This document shows, in pieces, positions 15,208 to 23,452 of a stretch of 64,000 nucleotides of DNA; the first letter of the stretch is position 1; every line of letters starts with the position of its first letter. The position numbers and the translations under genes were made by a program. The stretch lies in the NCBI GenBank assembly GCA_959608625.1, contig CAUHQV010000006.1, positions 8,775 through 72,774 of the forward strand. Reading direction: 5' to 3'. Below the pieces are notes generated by a model. It made no database searches, was not told the DNA's origin, and saw nothing but the letters and a program-made list of their open reading frames with translations. The stretch is from an uncultured Flavobacteriales bacterium. Lineage in GTDB: Bacteria > Bacteroidota > Bacteroidia > Flavobacteriales > UBA1820.

Positions 15208-17517
15208 TCAGAATGTATACCCGGCGGAGAAAAACACGCCGAAATTGGACCCTGTTTTCTTGTCCGGGGAATACGTTCCCACCAGTTGGAGCTTGCCGAT
15301 CGGGGTTCCGATACTGTAACCCGCCCCCATTCCGCTGATCTTTTCATACTTGGCCTTGAATGCAGACCTGTCGGCACTGGTAAGGCCGTAATTGTACGCC
15401 GCGAAGATATACTGGTTGCGTCCGGGGGAATACTGTAGTTTCACACTGGCCTTTATCAGGTTGTTTTGGCCGAGGTCGGTGGTCGTTTCGTCGTTGTTCC
15501 ACATGAAAGGCAAGCCGTAGAATTGCACGTAATTGAACGGCATCGTCGAGCGGACCCCGCCCGGGAAATACCGGTATGCGAACGGCAGTTTCCCGCTCAT
15601 CGACAACCCGGCGTACCCGCCTACGGTCAGCGCAAAATACTTTGACAGGCGGATGGATTGTTCCACTTCGGCGGTAATGAACGAAGGGAAATCTCCCCGG
15701 GAAGGTTCTACGATATAATCACCGGGTTTCGCTTTGGGCGAAAGGAGTATTTTGTACATCGCGTTGAAATAAAACCCGCGCGTGGGGAAAAACTTATCGT
15801 CCCGCGTATCGCCGGAGAAATACACGTTCGGGGAGAAAAAATACGTGTTCTCAAAATTGAGGGAACCCGCACCCACGTAACTGAAATTGTCTATCGACGA
15901 TTTCATGTAAAGGTACTCCACGCCCAAGCCTACGGTATATTTTTGGTTGATGATAGTCTGGGCGTATATATTGGCCTGCACGTAATCGCTGGCAATATCG
16001 GTGCGGAGTTTAAAGGGGATCTGTTCGCCCGAACCGCCGATAATATCCATGAAATTAGTCTGGGTTGTCAGCCGGCCGACTTTGAAATTGACCCCCAGCG
16101 AAGGGCGGGATCCGTTGTCTCGGAACAGGGACATCCACAGCGAGGGACTTTCACCGATCACCAGATCCGTTTCGAAAATACTCCGGCGCAGGATGTTATT
16201 GATCCGCAGGTTGAGCAGCAGGTTGATCCCATACAGTCGGTCGTACCCCCAGCTCACTCCCACATATTGGTGTACCGGATTTTCGACCACGATCAGGTTC
16301 AGTACATGCCGGCCGGGGGCCGAACCCTTGCGCAGCCGGTAATACACATTCTCGAAATTGTCCGTGGCATAAAGCCGTGACACAGCACGGTGGATATCGT
16401 CCAGCGTGACGCTATCCGGAAAATCCTTGTCGAAGCGACCCATAAAATACTCTTTCGTGTACTCCCGGGTGCCGGATATTTGCAAGTCCTCTATCAGGAA
16501 GCCTTCCGTAGGATTCACCTGCGGGCGCGTTCTCTCGGGGATATCGCACCCTTTCTGCATTTGCGCAATCTTGTCCAAAACGGCAGCCTGCGCTTCGGCG
16601 GCGATGACCCCCCGCTCGTAAATACTGTCCGCCGCATCGAAGCTCATCACATTGAACTCGGCGATATCCGGCTTTATTTCCAGGTCTACGTTTTTACGCT
16701 GTGCTTCTACGTTGCGGACGATCTGAAACCCGATGATCTGGTCGAGAATGCCCACGATCGAGCCCAGTTTTTCCGACGAGGAAAGACCCGAGTTGATATT
16801 GATACCGATCACGATATCGGCGCCCATTTCCCGCATCTGGTCTACCGGATAATTATCCAGCACGCCCCCGTCCACATATACGGTAGAATCTATCTCGAAC
16901 GGGGTAAGCAGCGAAGGGAACGTCCCGCTGGCCCGCATAGCCTCGGGCAGATACCCTTTGTCCAGTTTGACCGACGTCCCGTGGGACAGGTCGGTCGCTT
17001 TGGCGAAATAGGGGATGTACAGGCTGTCGAAATCGGTCACATCATGGACCGGGACGGTCCAGTCCGCAAACATATTGATGATATTCTGTCCGTGCGATAT
17101 GGCCGAGGGAAATTGTAGTTTGAATTTTTTCATACCCAGGCGGAACCATATCCGGCCTTCGGTCTGCTTGTCATAGTACAGGCGGTACTGCCTTTCGGCC
17201 TTGTCCTGCACCAGTTTCATCATATCGAAGTCCTGGATGAGCGAATCGATCTGCTCGGTCGTCCAGCCCGCGGCATAAAGACCGCCCACGATAGCCCCGA
17301 TGGACGTACCCCCTATGTAGTCGATGTGGATACCCGCATCCTCGATGACTTTGATAGCTCCCAGGTGTGCGAAGCCTTTGGCCCCGCCGCCGGACAGGAC
17401 GAGCCCCACTTTGGGACGCTTCCCGTGCATCGTAGTATCCGCCGGATTGGCAAACCCCTGTATGCACGCCAGCAATCCCACCGATAAACAGAGCAGATAT
17501 TTGAAGTTCTTTTTCAT
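15208..17517 (-). CDS. Patatin-like phospholipase fused to POTRA and outer-membrane barrel
   Basis: A 769-residue outer-membrane protein. Residues 1-23 are a signal peptide. A patatin domain follows (about 34-300) with oxyanion loop GGGAKG at 43-48, nucleophile Ser72 in GTSIG, and Asp216 in DGG, a complete Ser-Asp dyad. About 330-410 looks like a POTRA domain, and 410-769 is a beta-barrel of the bacterial surface antigen/BamA-like class, ending in aromatic F. This matches the type Vd (PlpD/FplA-like) autotransporter layout, a lipase delivered to the surface by its own barrel; surface display is inference. It follows radA by 24 bp on the same strand. Confidence 0.93.
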   Translation of the reverse strand: MKKNFKYLLCLSVGLLACIQGFANPADTTMHGKRPKVGLVLSGGGAKGFAHLGAIKVIEDAGIHIDYIGGTSIGAIVGGLYAAGWTTEQIDSLIQDFDMMKLVQDKAERQYRLYYDKQTEGRIWFRLGMKKFKLQFPSAISHGQNIINMFADWTVPVHDVTDFDSLYIPYFAKATDLSHGTSVKLDKGYLPEAMRASGTFPSLLTPFEIDSTVYVDGGVLDNYPVDQMREMGADIVIGININSGLSSSEKLGSIVGILDQIIGFQIVRNVEAQRKNVDLEIKPDIAEFNVMSFDAADSIYERGVIAAEAQAAVLDKIAQMQKGCDIPERTRPQVNPTEGFLIEDLQISGTREYTKEYFMGRFDKDFPDSVTLDDIHRAVSRLYATDNFENVYYRLRKGSAPGRHVLNLIVVENPVHQYVGVSWGYDRLYGINLLLNLRINNILRRSIFETDLVIGESPSLWMSLFRDNGSRPSLGVNFKVGRLTTQTNFMDIIGGSGEQIPFKLRTDIASDYVQANIYAQTIINQKYTVGLGVEYLYMKSSIDNFSYVGAGSLNFENTYFFSPNVYFSGDTRDDKFFPTRGFYFNAMYKILLSPKAKPGDYIVEPSRGDFPSFITAEVEQSIRLSKYFALTVGGYAGLSMSGKLPFAYRYFPGGVRSTMPFNYVQFYGLPFMWNNDETTTDLGQNNLIKASVKLQYSPGRNQYIFAAYNYGLTSADRSAFKAKYEKISGMGAGYSIGTPIGKLQLVGTYSPDKKTGSNFGVFFSAGYTF

Positions 17518-17541
17518 GGGGTACGGTATTAGCTGGTTATT

Positions 17542-18915
17542 TTAAGCGAAACACAGTTTTATCAGTTGCTCGATCCGTTCGATCGGCATCACGCGGATAG
17601 AAGGATAAGCCGCCGGTTTCACTTTGTTGTAAGCCGATACGAAAACGATGTCGAAGCCCAGTTTTTGTGCCTCGGCGATACGTTGTTCGATGCGGGTGAC
17701 AGGGCGAATCTCCCCGGACAACCCCACTTCGGCCGCGAAACAGGTCTTTCCGCCTAGGGGAATGTCCTGATCGGAAGACAGCACTGAGGCGACCACCGCC
17801 AGGTCGAGGGCGGGATCGTCCACCCGGAGGCCTCCCGTAATATTGAGAAAGACATCTTTAGCCGCCAGGCGGAACCCGGCGCGTTTTTCCAGCACAGCCA
17901 GCAACATATTCAGCCGGCGCGTATCGTACCCGGTAGACGTGCGCTGGGGCGTTCCGTACACGGCGGAAGAAACCAATGCCTGTACTTCTATCAGGATAGG
18001 CCGGATACCCTCCAGGGTCACCGCAATACTGTTGCCCGAAAGGGAGGAATTGTGCCCCGATATGAGCGCCGACGAAGGGTTTTCCACCACCTCGAGCCCG
18101 GCCGCAGCCATCTGGTAGATACCTATTTCATTAGTAGAACCGAAACGGTTCTTTTGTACCCGCACGATGCGGTACAGGTGGTTACGGTCGCCTTCGAACT
18201 GGAGCACCGCATCCACCATGTGTTCGAGAATCTTCGGGCCGGCCAGCGTACCGTCCTTGGTGATATGGCCGATCAGCACGACCGGCACGCCGCTCTCTTT
18301 GGCATACCGCAAAAGTTCGGCCGCACACTCCCGTATTTGGGTCACGCTCCCGGCCGAAGCCTCGGCACGGGACGTATAGAGGGTCTGGATCGAATCCACC
18401 ACCACCATCCGGGGTTTCACAGAAGCTATATGGGAAAAGATCGCATCGGTATTGGTCTCCGACAAGACAAAGCAATCCTCGTTGTCAATACCGATCCGGT
18501 CGGCCCGCATTTTTATCTGTTCCGCCGATTCTTCGCCCGACACGTACAAAGTACGCAATCCTCTGGCCTTCAAAGCAATTTGAAGCATGAGAGTGGATTT
18601 TCCGATACCGGGCTCTCCGCCTAACAACATCAACGAACCGGGCACGATGCCCCCGCCGAGGATCCGGTCGAATTCCATATCGGCCGTGGAGATACGCCGC
18701 TGGGCGGAATACTCCACCTCGCGGATATTGAGCGGTTTCGCATCGCGTTTGCGGTCGTCCTGTCCCAGGCTCCACGCCGGGGCATTGGAAGGGGCGGACG
18801 AAACGGCCATTTCGGTAATGGTATTCCACTGGCGGCACGAAGGGCATTGCCCGTACCACTTGGGGTATTCCATCCCGCAGTTTCCGCACACGAATACGGT
18901 CTTGGTCTTAGCCAT
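17542..18915 (-). CDS. radA: DNA repair protein RadA
   Basis: RadA is a RecA-like, DnaB-type helicase that drives branch migration in homologous recombination. The 457-residue protein has a four-Cys zinc finger (Cys10, Cys13, Cys24, Cys27), Walker A GGEPGIGKST at 99-108, the RadA signature KNRFGS at 255-260, and a C-terminal Lon-protease-like domain with DLAVVASVLSS. All expected parts are present. It lies 4 bp after the ACT-domain gene and before the patatin gene, so the three probably share the promoter at 19613-19620; a functional link between them is not obvious. Confidence 0.97.
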   Translation of the reverse strand: MAKTKTVFVCGNCGMEYPKWYGQCPSCRQWNTITEMAVSSAPSNAPAWSLGQDDRKRDAKPLNIREVEYSAQRRISTADMEFDRILGGGIVPGSLMLLGGEPGIGKSTLMLQIALKARGLRTLYVSGEESAEQIKMRADRIGIDNEDCFVLSETNTDAIFSHIASVKPRMVVVDSIQTLYTSRAEASAGSVTQIRECAAELLRYAKESGVPVVLIGHITKDGTLAGPKILEHMVDAVLQFEGDRNHLYRIVRVQKNRFGSTNEIGIYQMAAAGLEVVENPSSALISGHNSSLSGNSIAVTLEGIRPILIEVQALVSSAVYGTPQRTSTGYDTRRLNMLLAVLEKRAGFRLAAKDVFLNITGGLRVDDPALDLAVVASVLSSDQDIPLGGKTCFAAEVGLSGEIRPVTRIEQRIAEAQKLGFDIVFVSAYNKVKPAAYPSIRVMPIERIEQLIKLCFA

Positions 18916-18919
18916 GTTT

Positions 18920-19579
18920 TTAGGCGATATTCAGGCGTTTGACTACCGAGAACGCTTTGTCGATATCGTCCTGGGAAACGATCAGGGTGAATTCGTTGGT
19001 AGTGGAAACCACTTCGAGCAGGTTAATGCCTTCCCAGGCCACTTTTTTGAAGATGTAGTAGTACAATCCCGAACAGTTGGAATTGTCCTCCGGCAGTTTG
19101 ACCGTGATGGACGCCAGTTTCGGGGCCTTAGAGATCAATTCTTCTCCCCGGAAATAATCGTCCACATACTCTTCCGCCGTATTGGACAGAATGATGGTGG
19201 TCTCGTACACGCCCTGCGAATAGGTGTAAAAGATCTCTTTGGCATTACCTATTTTGTCGAGCAGCTGCCCCTGCCGCACAATGAGCGTAGGGGAATTGCG
19301 GAATGTGTATTTCACCAGGTTGGAACGCACCGTAATGTCGCCCAACGATCGGATAATCAGACGAATGCGGTTTTCCAGTTCGAATTGCAGGATCGGATGT
19401 ATCCGTTTAATGGCCATGATAATGGCCCCCTCGCGGACTTCCTTTTTCAAGGCGGCTTCTATATCGGGCTGCAGGGCGCGGGCGAGCGACGAAATATTGA
19501 TCAGGTCCTGCGCGAGGGCCTCTTCCAGATAGGGCTTTTCCTTGATCAGGTTTTCCACTACGGATGATATCGATTTCAT
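18920..19579 (-). CDS. ACT-domain protein with HTH-like N-terminus, divergent from lysC
   Basis: A 219-residue cytoplasmic protein that I cannot name. The N-terminal about 65 residues look like a helix-turn-helix module: DLINISSLARALQPDIEAAL then KEVREGAIIMAIKR, a pattern of S-L-A-R...GAI-MA-KR. The C-terminal about 80 residues are an ACT domain: ITVKLPED, then GLYYYIFKKVAWEGINLLEV, VVSTTNEFTLIVS and DIDKAFSVVKRL, much like the regulatory ACT of aspartokinases. An amino-acid-responsive DNA-binding regulator is the natural reading but remains inference. It is transcribed away from lysC across a 118-bp gap carrying a promoter for each gene. Confidence 0.75.
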   Translation of the reverse strand: MKSISSVVENLIKEKPYLEEALAQDLINISSLARALQPDIEAALKKEVREGAIIMAIKRIHPILQFELENRIRLIIRSLGDITVRSNLVKYTFRNSPTLIVRQGQLLDKIGNAKEIFYTYSQGVYETTIILSNTAEEYVDDYFRGEELISKAPKLASITVKLPEDNSNCSGLYYYIFKKVAWEGINLLEVVSTTNEFTLIVSQDDIDKAFSVVKRLNIA

Positions 19580-19612
19580 GGCAATATTTTGTTGTTTTTG
19601 TTAAATATGTAA

Positions 19613-19620
19613 CAAAGATA
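19613..19620 (-). promoter_or_regulatory. Candidate promoter for ACT protein-radA-patatin operon
   Basis: On the minus strand the bases read TATCTTTG, a perfect TAnnTTTG -7 element, 34 bp before the ACT-gene ATG. Confidence 0.5.
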
Positions 19621-19672
19621 AAAATTATTATACAAATAAGTTAAAGGCGTTTAAAATTTATTTATTCTGCAT

Positions 19673-19680
19673 TAATTTTG
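19673..19680 (+). promoter_or_regulatory. Candidate lysC promoter (-7 element)
   Basis: The bases read TAATTTTG (TAnnTTTG) 17 bp before the lysC ATG, so the leader would be short. No clear -33 box. A short dyad TTAAA-GGCG-TTTAA at 19641-19654 lies between this and the divergent promoter. Confidence 0.5.
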
Positions 19681-19697
19681 CCGCAAAACATTGAAAA

Positions 19698-21035
19698 ATG
19701 GACAACAACAAGATGAAAGTATACAAGTTCGGCGGCACATCGGTCGGTTCCGCCAAAAGGATGGGGGAAGTGGCCCGGATCATCGGCGACGACTCCGCCC
19801 CGAAGATCGTCGTGCTGTCCGCGATGGCCGGTACGACCAACGCACTGGTGGAATTGTGCGACCTCTGCTATGCCGAAAAGGCTTCGAAAGCGCACAAAAA
19901 AGCGGAAGAACTGTACCAGAAATACATCGGGGTGGTAGACGAACTGTATCGCACCGACCAGGGGAAACAGCGTGCCCGCGCTTTCATCGACGCCAAGTTC
20001 GACGCCCTGGCCGGCTACCTGACGGATTATTTCGTCATCCAGGACGAAAAGACCGTCCTGTCGTTCGGTGAACTGATCTCCACGGAACTTTTCCATTATT
20101 ACCTGGGGGAAAACGGGGTAAAATCCGTCCTGATCCCGGCCCTGTCGTTCATGCGCACCGACCGCCTGGGCGAACCGGACATGTACTATATCGGCCAGAA
20201 CCTGCAGGCCAAACTCGACGCCAACAAAGGCGTCGACCTTTTTATTACACAGGGATATATCTGCCTCAATGCCTGGGGCGAAGTGGACAACCTCCAACGG
20301 GGCGGCAGCGACTACACCGCCACTATCGTCGGGGCGGCCATCAAAGCCAAGGAAGTGCAGATATGGACGGACATCGACGGGCTGCACGAGAACGATCCCC
20401 GGGTGGTGGAAGGCACGGCCGCCGTCGAGATGCTCTCGTACAGCGAGGCGGAAGAACTGGCCTATTTCGGGGCCAAAATACTCCATCCGCTTTGCGTGAT
20501 TCCGGCCCATAACGCCGGCGTACCGGTCTGGCTGAAATACACGCTCGACCCCAAAGCGCACGGCACCCTTATCTGCGCCGATTACGGGAAAGGTGGAGTG
20601 AAAGCCATTGCGGCCAAGGACGGCATCATCGCCATCAAGGTTCAGTCGGCCCGGATGATGATGGCCTATGGTTTCCTGCGGCGTATCTTCGAAATATTCG
20701 AGCGCTACCGCACCCCGATAGATATGATCACCACCTCCGAAGTAGCCGTATCCCTGACCATCGACGACGACAATTACCTTTCGCGTATCGTATCCGAACT
20801 GCGCGAATTCGGGATCGTCTCGGTAGACAAAGACCAGACCATCGTTTCGGTCGTGGGGCACGACATTGTGGAAGACCCGCGCAGCATGGATATTTTTGCC
20901 GCCCTGAAAGAACAGCCGGTGCGGATGATCTCCTACGGGGGCAGCCGCAACAATATTTCCATCCTGATCGACACTACCGCCAAAAAAGAGGTTCTCAAAT
21001 GCCTAAGCGACCGTCTTTTCAATAAAAAGAAATAA
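19698..21035 (+). CDS. lysC: Aspartate kinase, monofunctional
   Basis: Aspartokinase phosphorylates aspartate to start lysine, threonine, methionine and diaminopimelate synthesis. The 445-residue protein has the kinase N-terminus KVYKFGGTSVGSAKRM, the substrate-binding region LSFGELISTEL, and GGSDYTATIVGAAI for ATP. It ends in two ACT domains (about 305-375 and 380-445), with VSVVGHDI and NNISILIDTT as the usual strands; feedback inhibition by lysine or threonine is expected. There is no fused homoserine dehydrogenase. The next ATG five codons in is an alternative start. It is divergent from an ACT-domain protein and ends at a strong terminator. Confidence 0.95.
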   Translation: MDNNKMKVYKFGGTSVGSAKRMGEVARIIGDDSAPKIVVLSAMAGTTNALVELCDLCYAEKASKAHKKAEELYQKYIGVVDELYRTDQGKQRARAFIDAKFDALAGYLTDYFVIQDEKTVLSFGELISTELFHYYLGENGVKSVLIPALSFMRTDRLGEPDMYYIGQNLQAKLDANKGVDLFITQGYICLNAWGEVDNLQRGGSDYTATIVGAAIKAKEVQIWTDIDGLHENDPRVVEGTAAVEMLSYSEAEELAYFGAKILHPLCVIPAHNAGVPVWLKYTLDPKAHGTLICADYGKGGVKAIAAKDGIIAIKVQSARMMMAYGFLRRIFEIFERYRTPIDMITTSEVAVSLTIDDDNYLSRIVSELREFGIVSVDKDQTIVSVVGHDIVEDPRSMDIFAALKEQPVRMISYGGSRNNISILIDTTAKKEVLKCLSDRLFNKKK

Positions 21036-21054
21036 GCGGCCGGAAATTCCGGAA

Positions 21055-21088
21055 AAAAGAAAGCGCGCCAATAGGCGCGCTTTCTTTT
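21055..21088. terminator. Bidirectional terminator, lysC / cysteine desulfurase
   Basis: A 15-bp perfect stem (21055-21069 with 21074-21088, core AAAGCGCGCC) and AATA loop, A-run before and T-run after, between convergent genes. Confidence 0.9.
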
Positions 21089-21107
21089 ATGCTATAATAG
21101 TTAAAAC

Positions 21108-22289
21108 TTAGCTTATTTTCCGGATCACACCTACGGCCGCATCGATTTCCTCCGGGGTATTGAAGCGTCCTATCGATATACGTACCGAAGGACACCCGGG
21201 CATATCATCGCTGTCTTTGTACATTTCCTCCAATACGGCAGAGGGCTCCGGCGCTCCGGCCATACAGGCGCTCCCGGCCGAGACTTCCACTCCCTCCATA
21301 TCCAGGGCCAGCAGAACGATGGACGGGTCTTTCCGCACAGGCAGGGTCACGTTCACTATCCCCGGCAGGCATCCCTCTTTTTCCCGGCACAGTCCGTTGA
21401 AACGAATACCCGGCACAGCCTTTTCCAGCCCCAGGACGAGCCGTTCTTTCAGCCCGCGGACATAGACTGCATCTTCTTCCGCCCGCTCCGCACAGATACG
21501 CAAAGCGCATGCCATGCCGGCGATCCCCGCTACGTTCTCCGTACCGGAGCGCATCCCGCGCTCCTGTTGTCCGCCATGCAGGAACGCCGGAAGACTTCCG
21601 GCCTGTTTTATATACAAAAATCCCACCCCTTTGGGTCCGTGGAATTTATGGGCCGACGCCGACAGGAAATCCACCGGGAGGGCCGCCAAATCGATTGGCA
21701 CACGGCCCACTGTTTGCACGGCGTCCGTATGGTAAAGGGCCCCGTAGCGATGACAAAGCTCTCCAACGGCATGAATATCGCACAGGTTGCCTGTTTCGTT
21801 GTTGGCATGCATCAGGGAGACCAGTGTAGGCTTATCCGAGGCGGCCAGCAGGCTTTCGAGTTCCGGCATCGACAGGCGCCCTTCCCGGTCGAGGCCCACA
21901 TACATTATCTCAACCCGGTTGTCGGGCGTAAAACGGGCATTACCCTGTTCGATCGCCTGTAAGGTGGAAGTCACCGCATGATGTTCGGCCCGGCACGAGA
22001 GGATGCGCCGTATCCCGGCCGCACGTGCGCCTTGTAAGACTGTATTATCGCTCTCGGTGCCTCCCGAAGTAAAAATGATCTGCGAATGGTGCGCCCCGAG
22101 CGCCTGCGCGATCTCCCGGCGGCCTTGTTCGGCTGCCGCCTTAGCCTGGTGTCCGTCATGGTGCGCGGACGAGGGGTTGGCAAACGTGTCGTATAGCACC
22201 TGGCCCATTGTGAGTATCACTTCGGGCAGGGGGCGGGTGGTAGCCGCATTATCGAGGTATATGTGGCGGCGGTGTGGTTCTTTTTCCAT
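21108..22289 (-). CDS. Cysteine desulfurase (NifS/IscS-type)
   Basis: A PLP enzyme that takes sulfur from cysteine for Fe-S clusters or thiolated tRNA. The 393-residue protein shows YLDNAATTRP at the N-terminus, His104 in AEHHAV, Asp189 in HTDAVQT, the PLP lysine Lys215 in SAHKFHGPKG, and the persulfide Cys342 in SAGSACMAGAPEPS. The Cys loop is of the NifS/IscS class-I type, though the usual CTSG or CSSG is CMAG here. No iscU/sufU neighbour is present, so it acts as a stand-alone gene whose sulfur acceptor is unknown. The IscS versus NifS label cannot be settled from sequence alone. Confidence 0.93.
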   Translation of the reverse strand: MEKEPHRRHIYLDNAATTRPLPEVILTMGQVLYDTFANPSSAHHDGHQAKAAAEQGRREIAQALGAHHSQIIFTSGGTESDNTVLQGARAAGIRRILSCRAEHHAVTSTLQAIEQGNARFTPDNRVEIMYVGLDREGRLSMPELESLLAASDKPTLVSLMHANNETGNLCDIHAVGELCHRYGALYHTDAVQTVGRVPIDLAALPVDFLSASAHKFHGPKGVGFLYIKQAGSLPAFLHGGQQERGMRSGTENVAGIAGMACALRICAERAEEDAVYVRGLKERLVLGLEKAVPGIRFNGLCREKEGCLPGIVNVTLPVRKDPSIVLLALDMEGVEVSAGSACMAGAPEPSAVLEEMYKDSDDMPGCPSVRISIGRFNTPEEIDAAVGVIRKIS

Positions 22290-22367
22290 AAAAAATACGT
22301 TTCAAAGCATCCGAACAGGCAAAGTTTATTTATTTAATCCCGTTTTTGCAAGAAATTCCGTTTTTTA

Positions 22368-22398
22368 TTTGTTTTCAGCGGAACTATTTATAACTTTG
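22368..22398 (+). promoter_or_regulatory. rpmE2 promoter
   Basis: TTTG at 22368-22371, a 19-bp spacer, and TAACTTTG at 22391-22398 make a textbook Bacteroidota promoter. Transcription would begin near 22404, giving an unusually long leader of about 100 nt before the L31 ATG. Confidence 0.7.
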
Positions 22399-22506
22399 CG
22401 GCCTCTTGGGATTTCCACCCCCAAAAGGTTCCAGACTCTGAAGAACGATCCGACCAATCTTCCAAAGAGCGTAAAACAGAAGAATAAAAAGAAGATACTG
22501 AATAAA

Positions 22507-22740
22507 ATGAAAAAAGGTATTCATCCTGAAAATTACAGACTTTGCGCATTCCGCGATATGTCCAACGGAGAAACGTTCATCACGCATTCCACGGCCGACA
22601 CCAAAGATACGGTGGAAATAGACGGGGTGACCTATCCGCTGATCAAGCTTGAAATCTCCTCCTACTCACACCCTTTCTACACCGGAAAGGTGAAACTGGT
22701 GGATACGGCAGGACGTGTGGACAAATTCCGCAAGAAATAA
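22507..22740 (+). CDS. rpmE2: 50S ribosomal protein L31 type B
   Basis: L31 bridges the two ribosomal subunits. The 77-residue product is the type B form: MKKGIHPENYR at the N-terminus, GETFITHSTADTKDT, and the conserved SHPFYTGKVKLVDTAGRVDKF end. The CxxC zinc ligands of type A L31 are absent, as expected for the zinc-independent form; only one Cys (Cys13) is present. The reading frame is open further upstream, but the family start and the promoter fix the ATG at 22507. It is followed by a strong terminator. Confidence 0.96.
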   Translation: MKKGIHPENYRLCAFRDMSNGETFITHSTADTKDTVEIDGVTYPLIKLEISSYSHPFYTGKVKLVDTAGRVDKFRKK

Positions 22741-22783
22741 GGTATCAAATAATTCCTTTTCTACGGAAAAAACGCGCCTTACA

Positions 22784-22823
22784 ACACAAAAGACCCGGAC
22801 TTACAAGTCCGGGTCTTTTGTGT
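22784..22823. terminator. Bidirectional terminator, rpmE2 / coaE
   Basis: A 19-bp perfect stem (22784-22802 with 22805-22823, core AAAAGACCCGGACTT) with A-rich and T-rich flanks, between convergent rpmE2 and coaE. Confidence 0.92.
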
Positions 22824-22839
22824 TTACCCTATTAGCTGT

Positions 22840-23442
22840 TCATAAAATAGCTGCCATATAAAAAAGGGCGTCCAGCCAGACGACCTCCCGTTCTTTTTCT
22901 TCGAAGTCAATGGGCGAGATCACGATGTCGGCCCGGGCCGCCCTTTGTTCATCGGTCATCTGGCGGCCCATCCGGGCCCGGACGGCTTCTTCGGATAACC
23001 CGTCCCTTTGGGCTACACGCTCTATCCGGATATTTTCGGGGATACACACCGCTACGGTAGCGTCGCAGCGTTTGTCCCCCCCGGATTCGAAAAGGATGGC
23101 CGATTCCAGGATCACATACGGCGCCTGTACGCATAGGCGCCAATGTTCGAAATCCATATAAGTAGCCGGATGGACGATCGCATTGAGTTTACCCAGCAAC
23201 GCGGCATCTAAAAATACCCTCTCGGCTACATACCGGCGATCCAACTGCCCGTGGACATACGCCTGTTCGCCCAGCAGGTTCTTGATATTCTCCACCAGGA
23301 TATGGTCGGTGTTCATCAACTCTTTCGCGCGCTGGTCGGCGTAATAGACCGCAGCCCCCCGCTTTTCGAACATGGAGGCCAATGTGCTCTTGCCGGAGCC
23401 TATGCCCCCGGTAAGCCCCACGGTATAGATAGTTCCTTTCAT
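22840..23442 (-). CDS. coaE: Dephospho-CoA kinase
   Basis: CoaE phosphorylates the 3'-OH of dephospho-CoA, the last step of coenzyme A synthesis. The 200-residue P-loop kinase starts MKGTIYTVGLTGGIGSGKST with Walker A GGIGSGKS, then shows YYADQRAKELM, the IVHPATY motif, and the LID region with RDGLSEEAVRARMGRQM. I chose the ATG at 23440-23442; a longer reading begins with TTG nine bases earlier and offers no conserved residues. It lies 10 bp after the YbbR gene, and the two are probably co-transcribed. Confidence 0.95.
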   Translation of the reverse strand: MKGTIYTVGLTGGIGSGKSTLASMFEKRGAAVYYADQRAKELMNTDHILVENIKNLLGEQAYVHGQLDRRYVAERVFLDAALLGKLNAIVHPATYMDFEHWRLCVQAPYVILESAILFESGGDKRCDATVAVCIPENIRIERVAQRDGLSEEAVRARMGRQMTDEQRAARADIVISPIDFEEKEREVVWLDALFYMAAIL

Positions 23443-23452
23443 TCGGCGCAAA

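Noticed and set aside
19580..19697. Lysine riboswitch upstream of lysC
   Set aside because: The gap is only 118 bp, the leader after the promoter is very short, and the L-box core is not visible.
22403..22506. Possible L31 autoregulatory leader or riboswitch in the long rpmE2 leader
   Set aside because: The leader is about 100 nt and AT-rich near the start codon, but I found no stable conserved fold, so it is not called as an RNA element.
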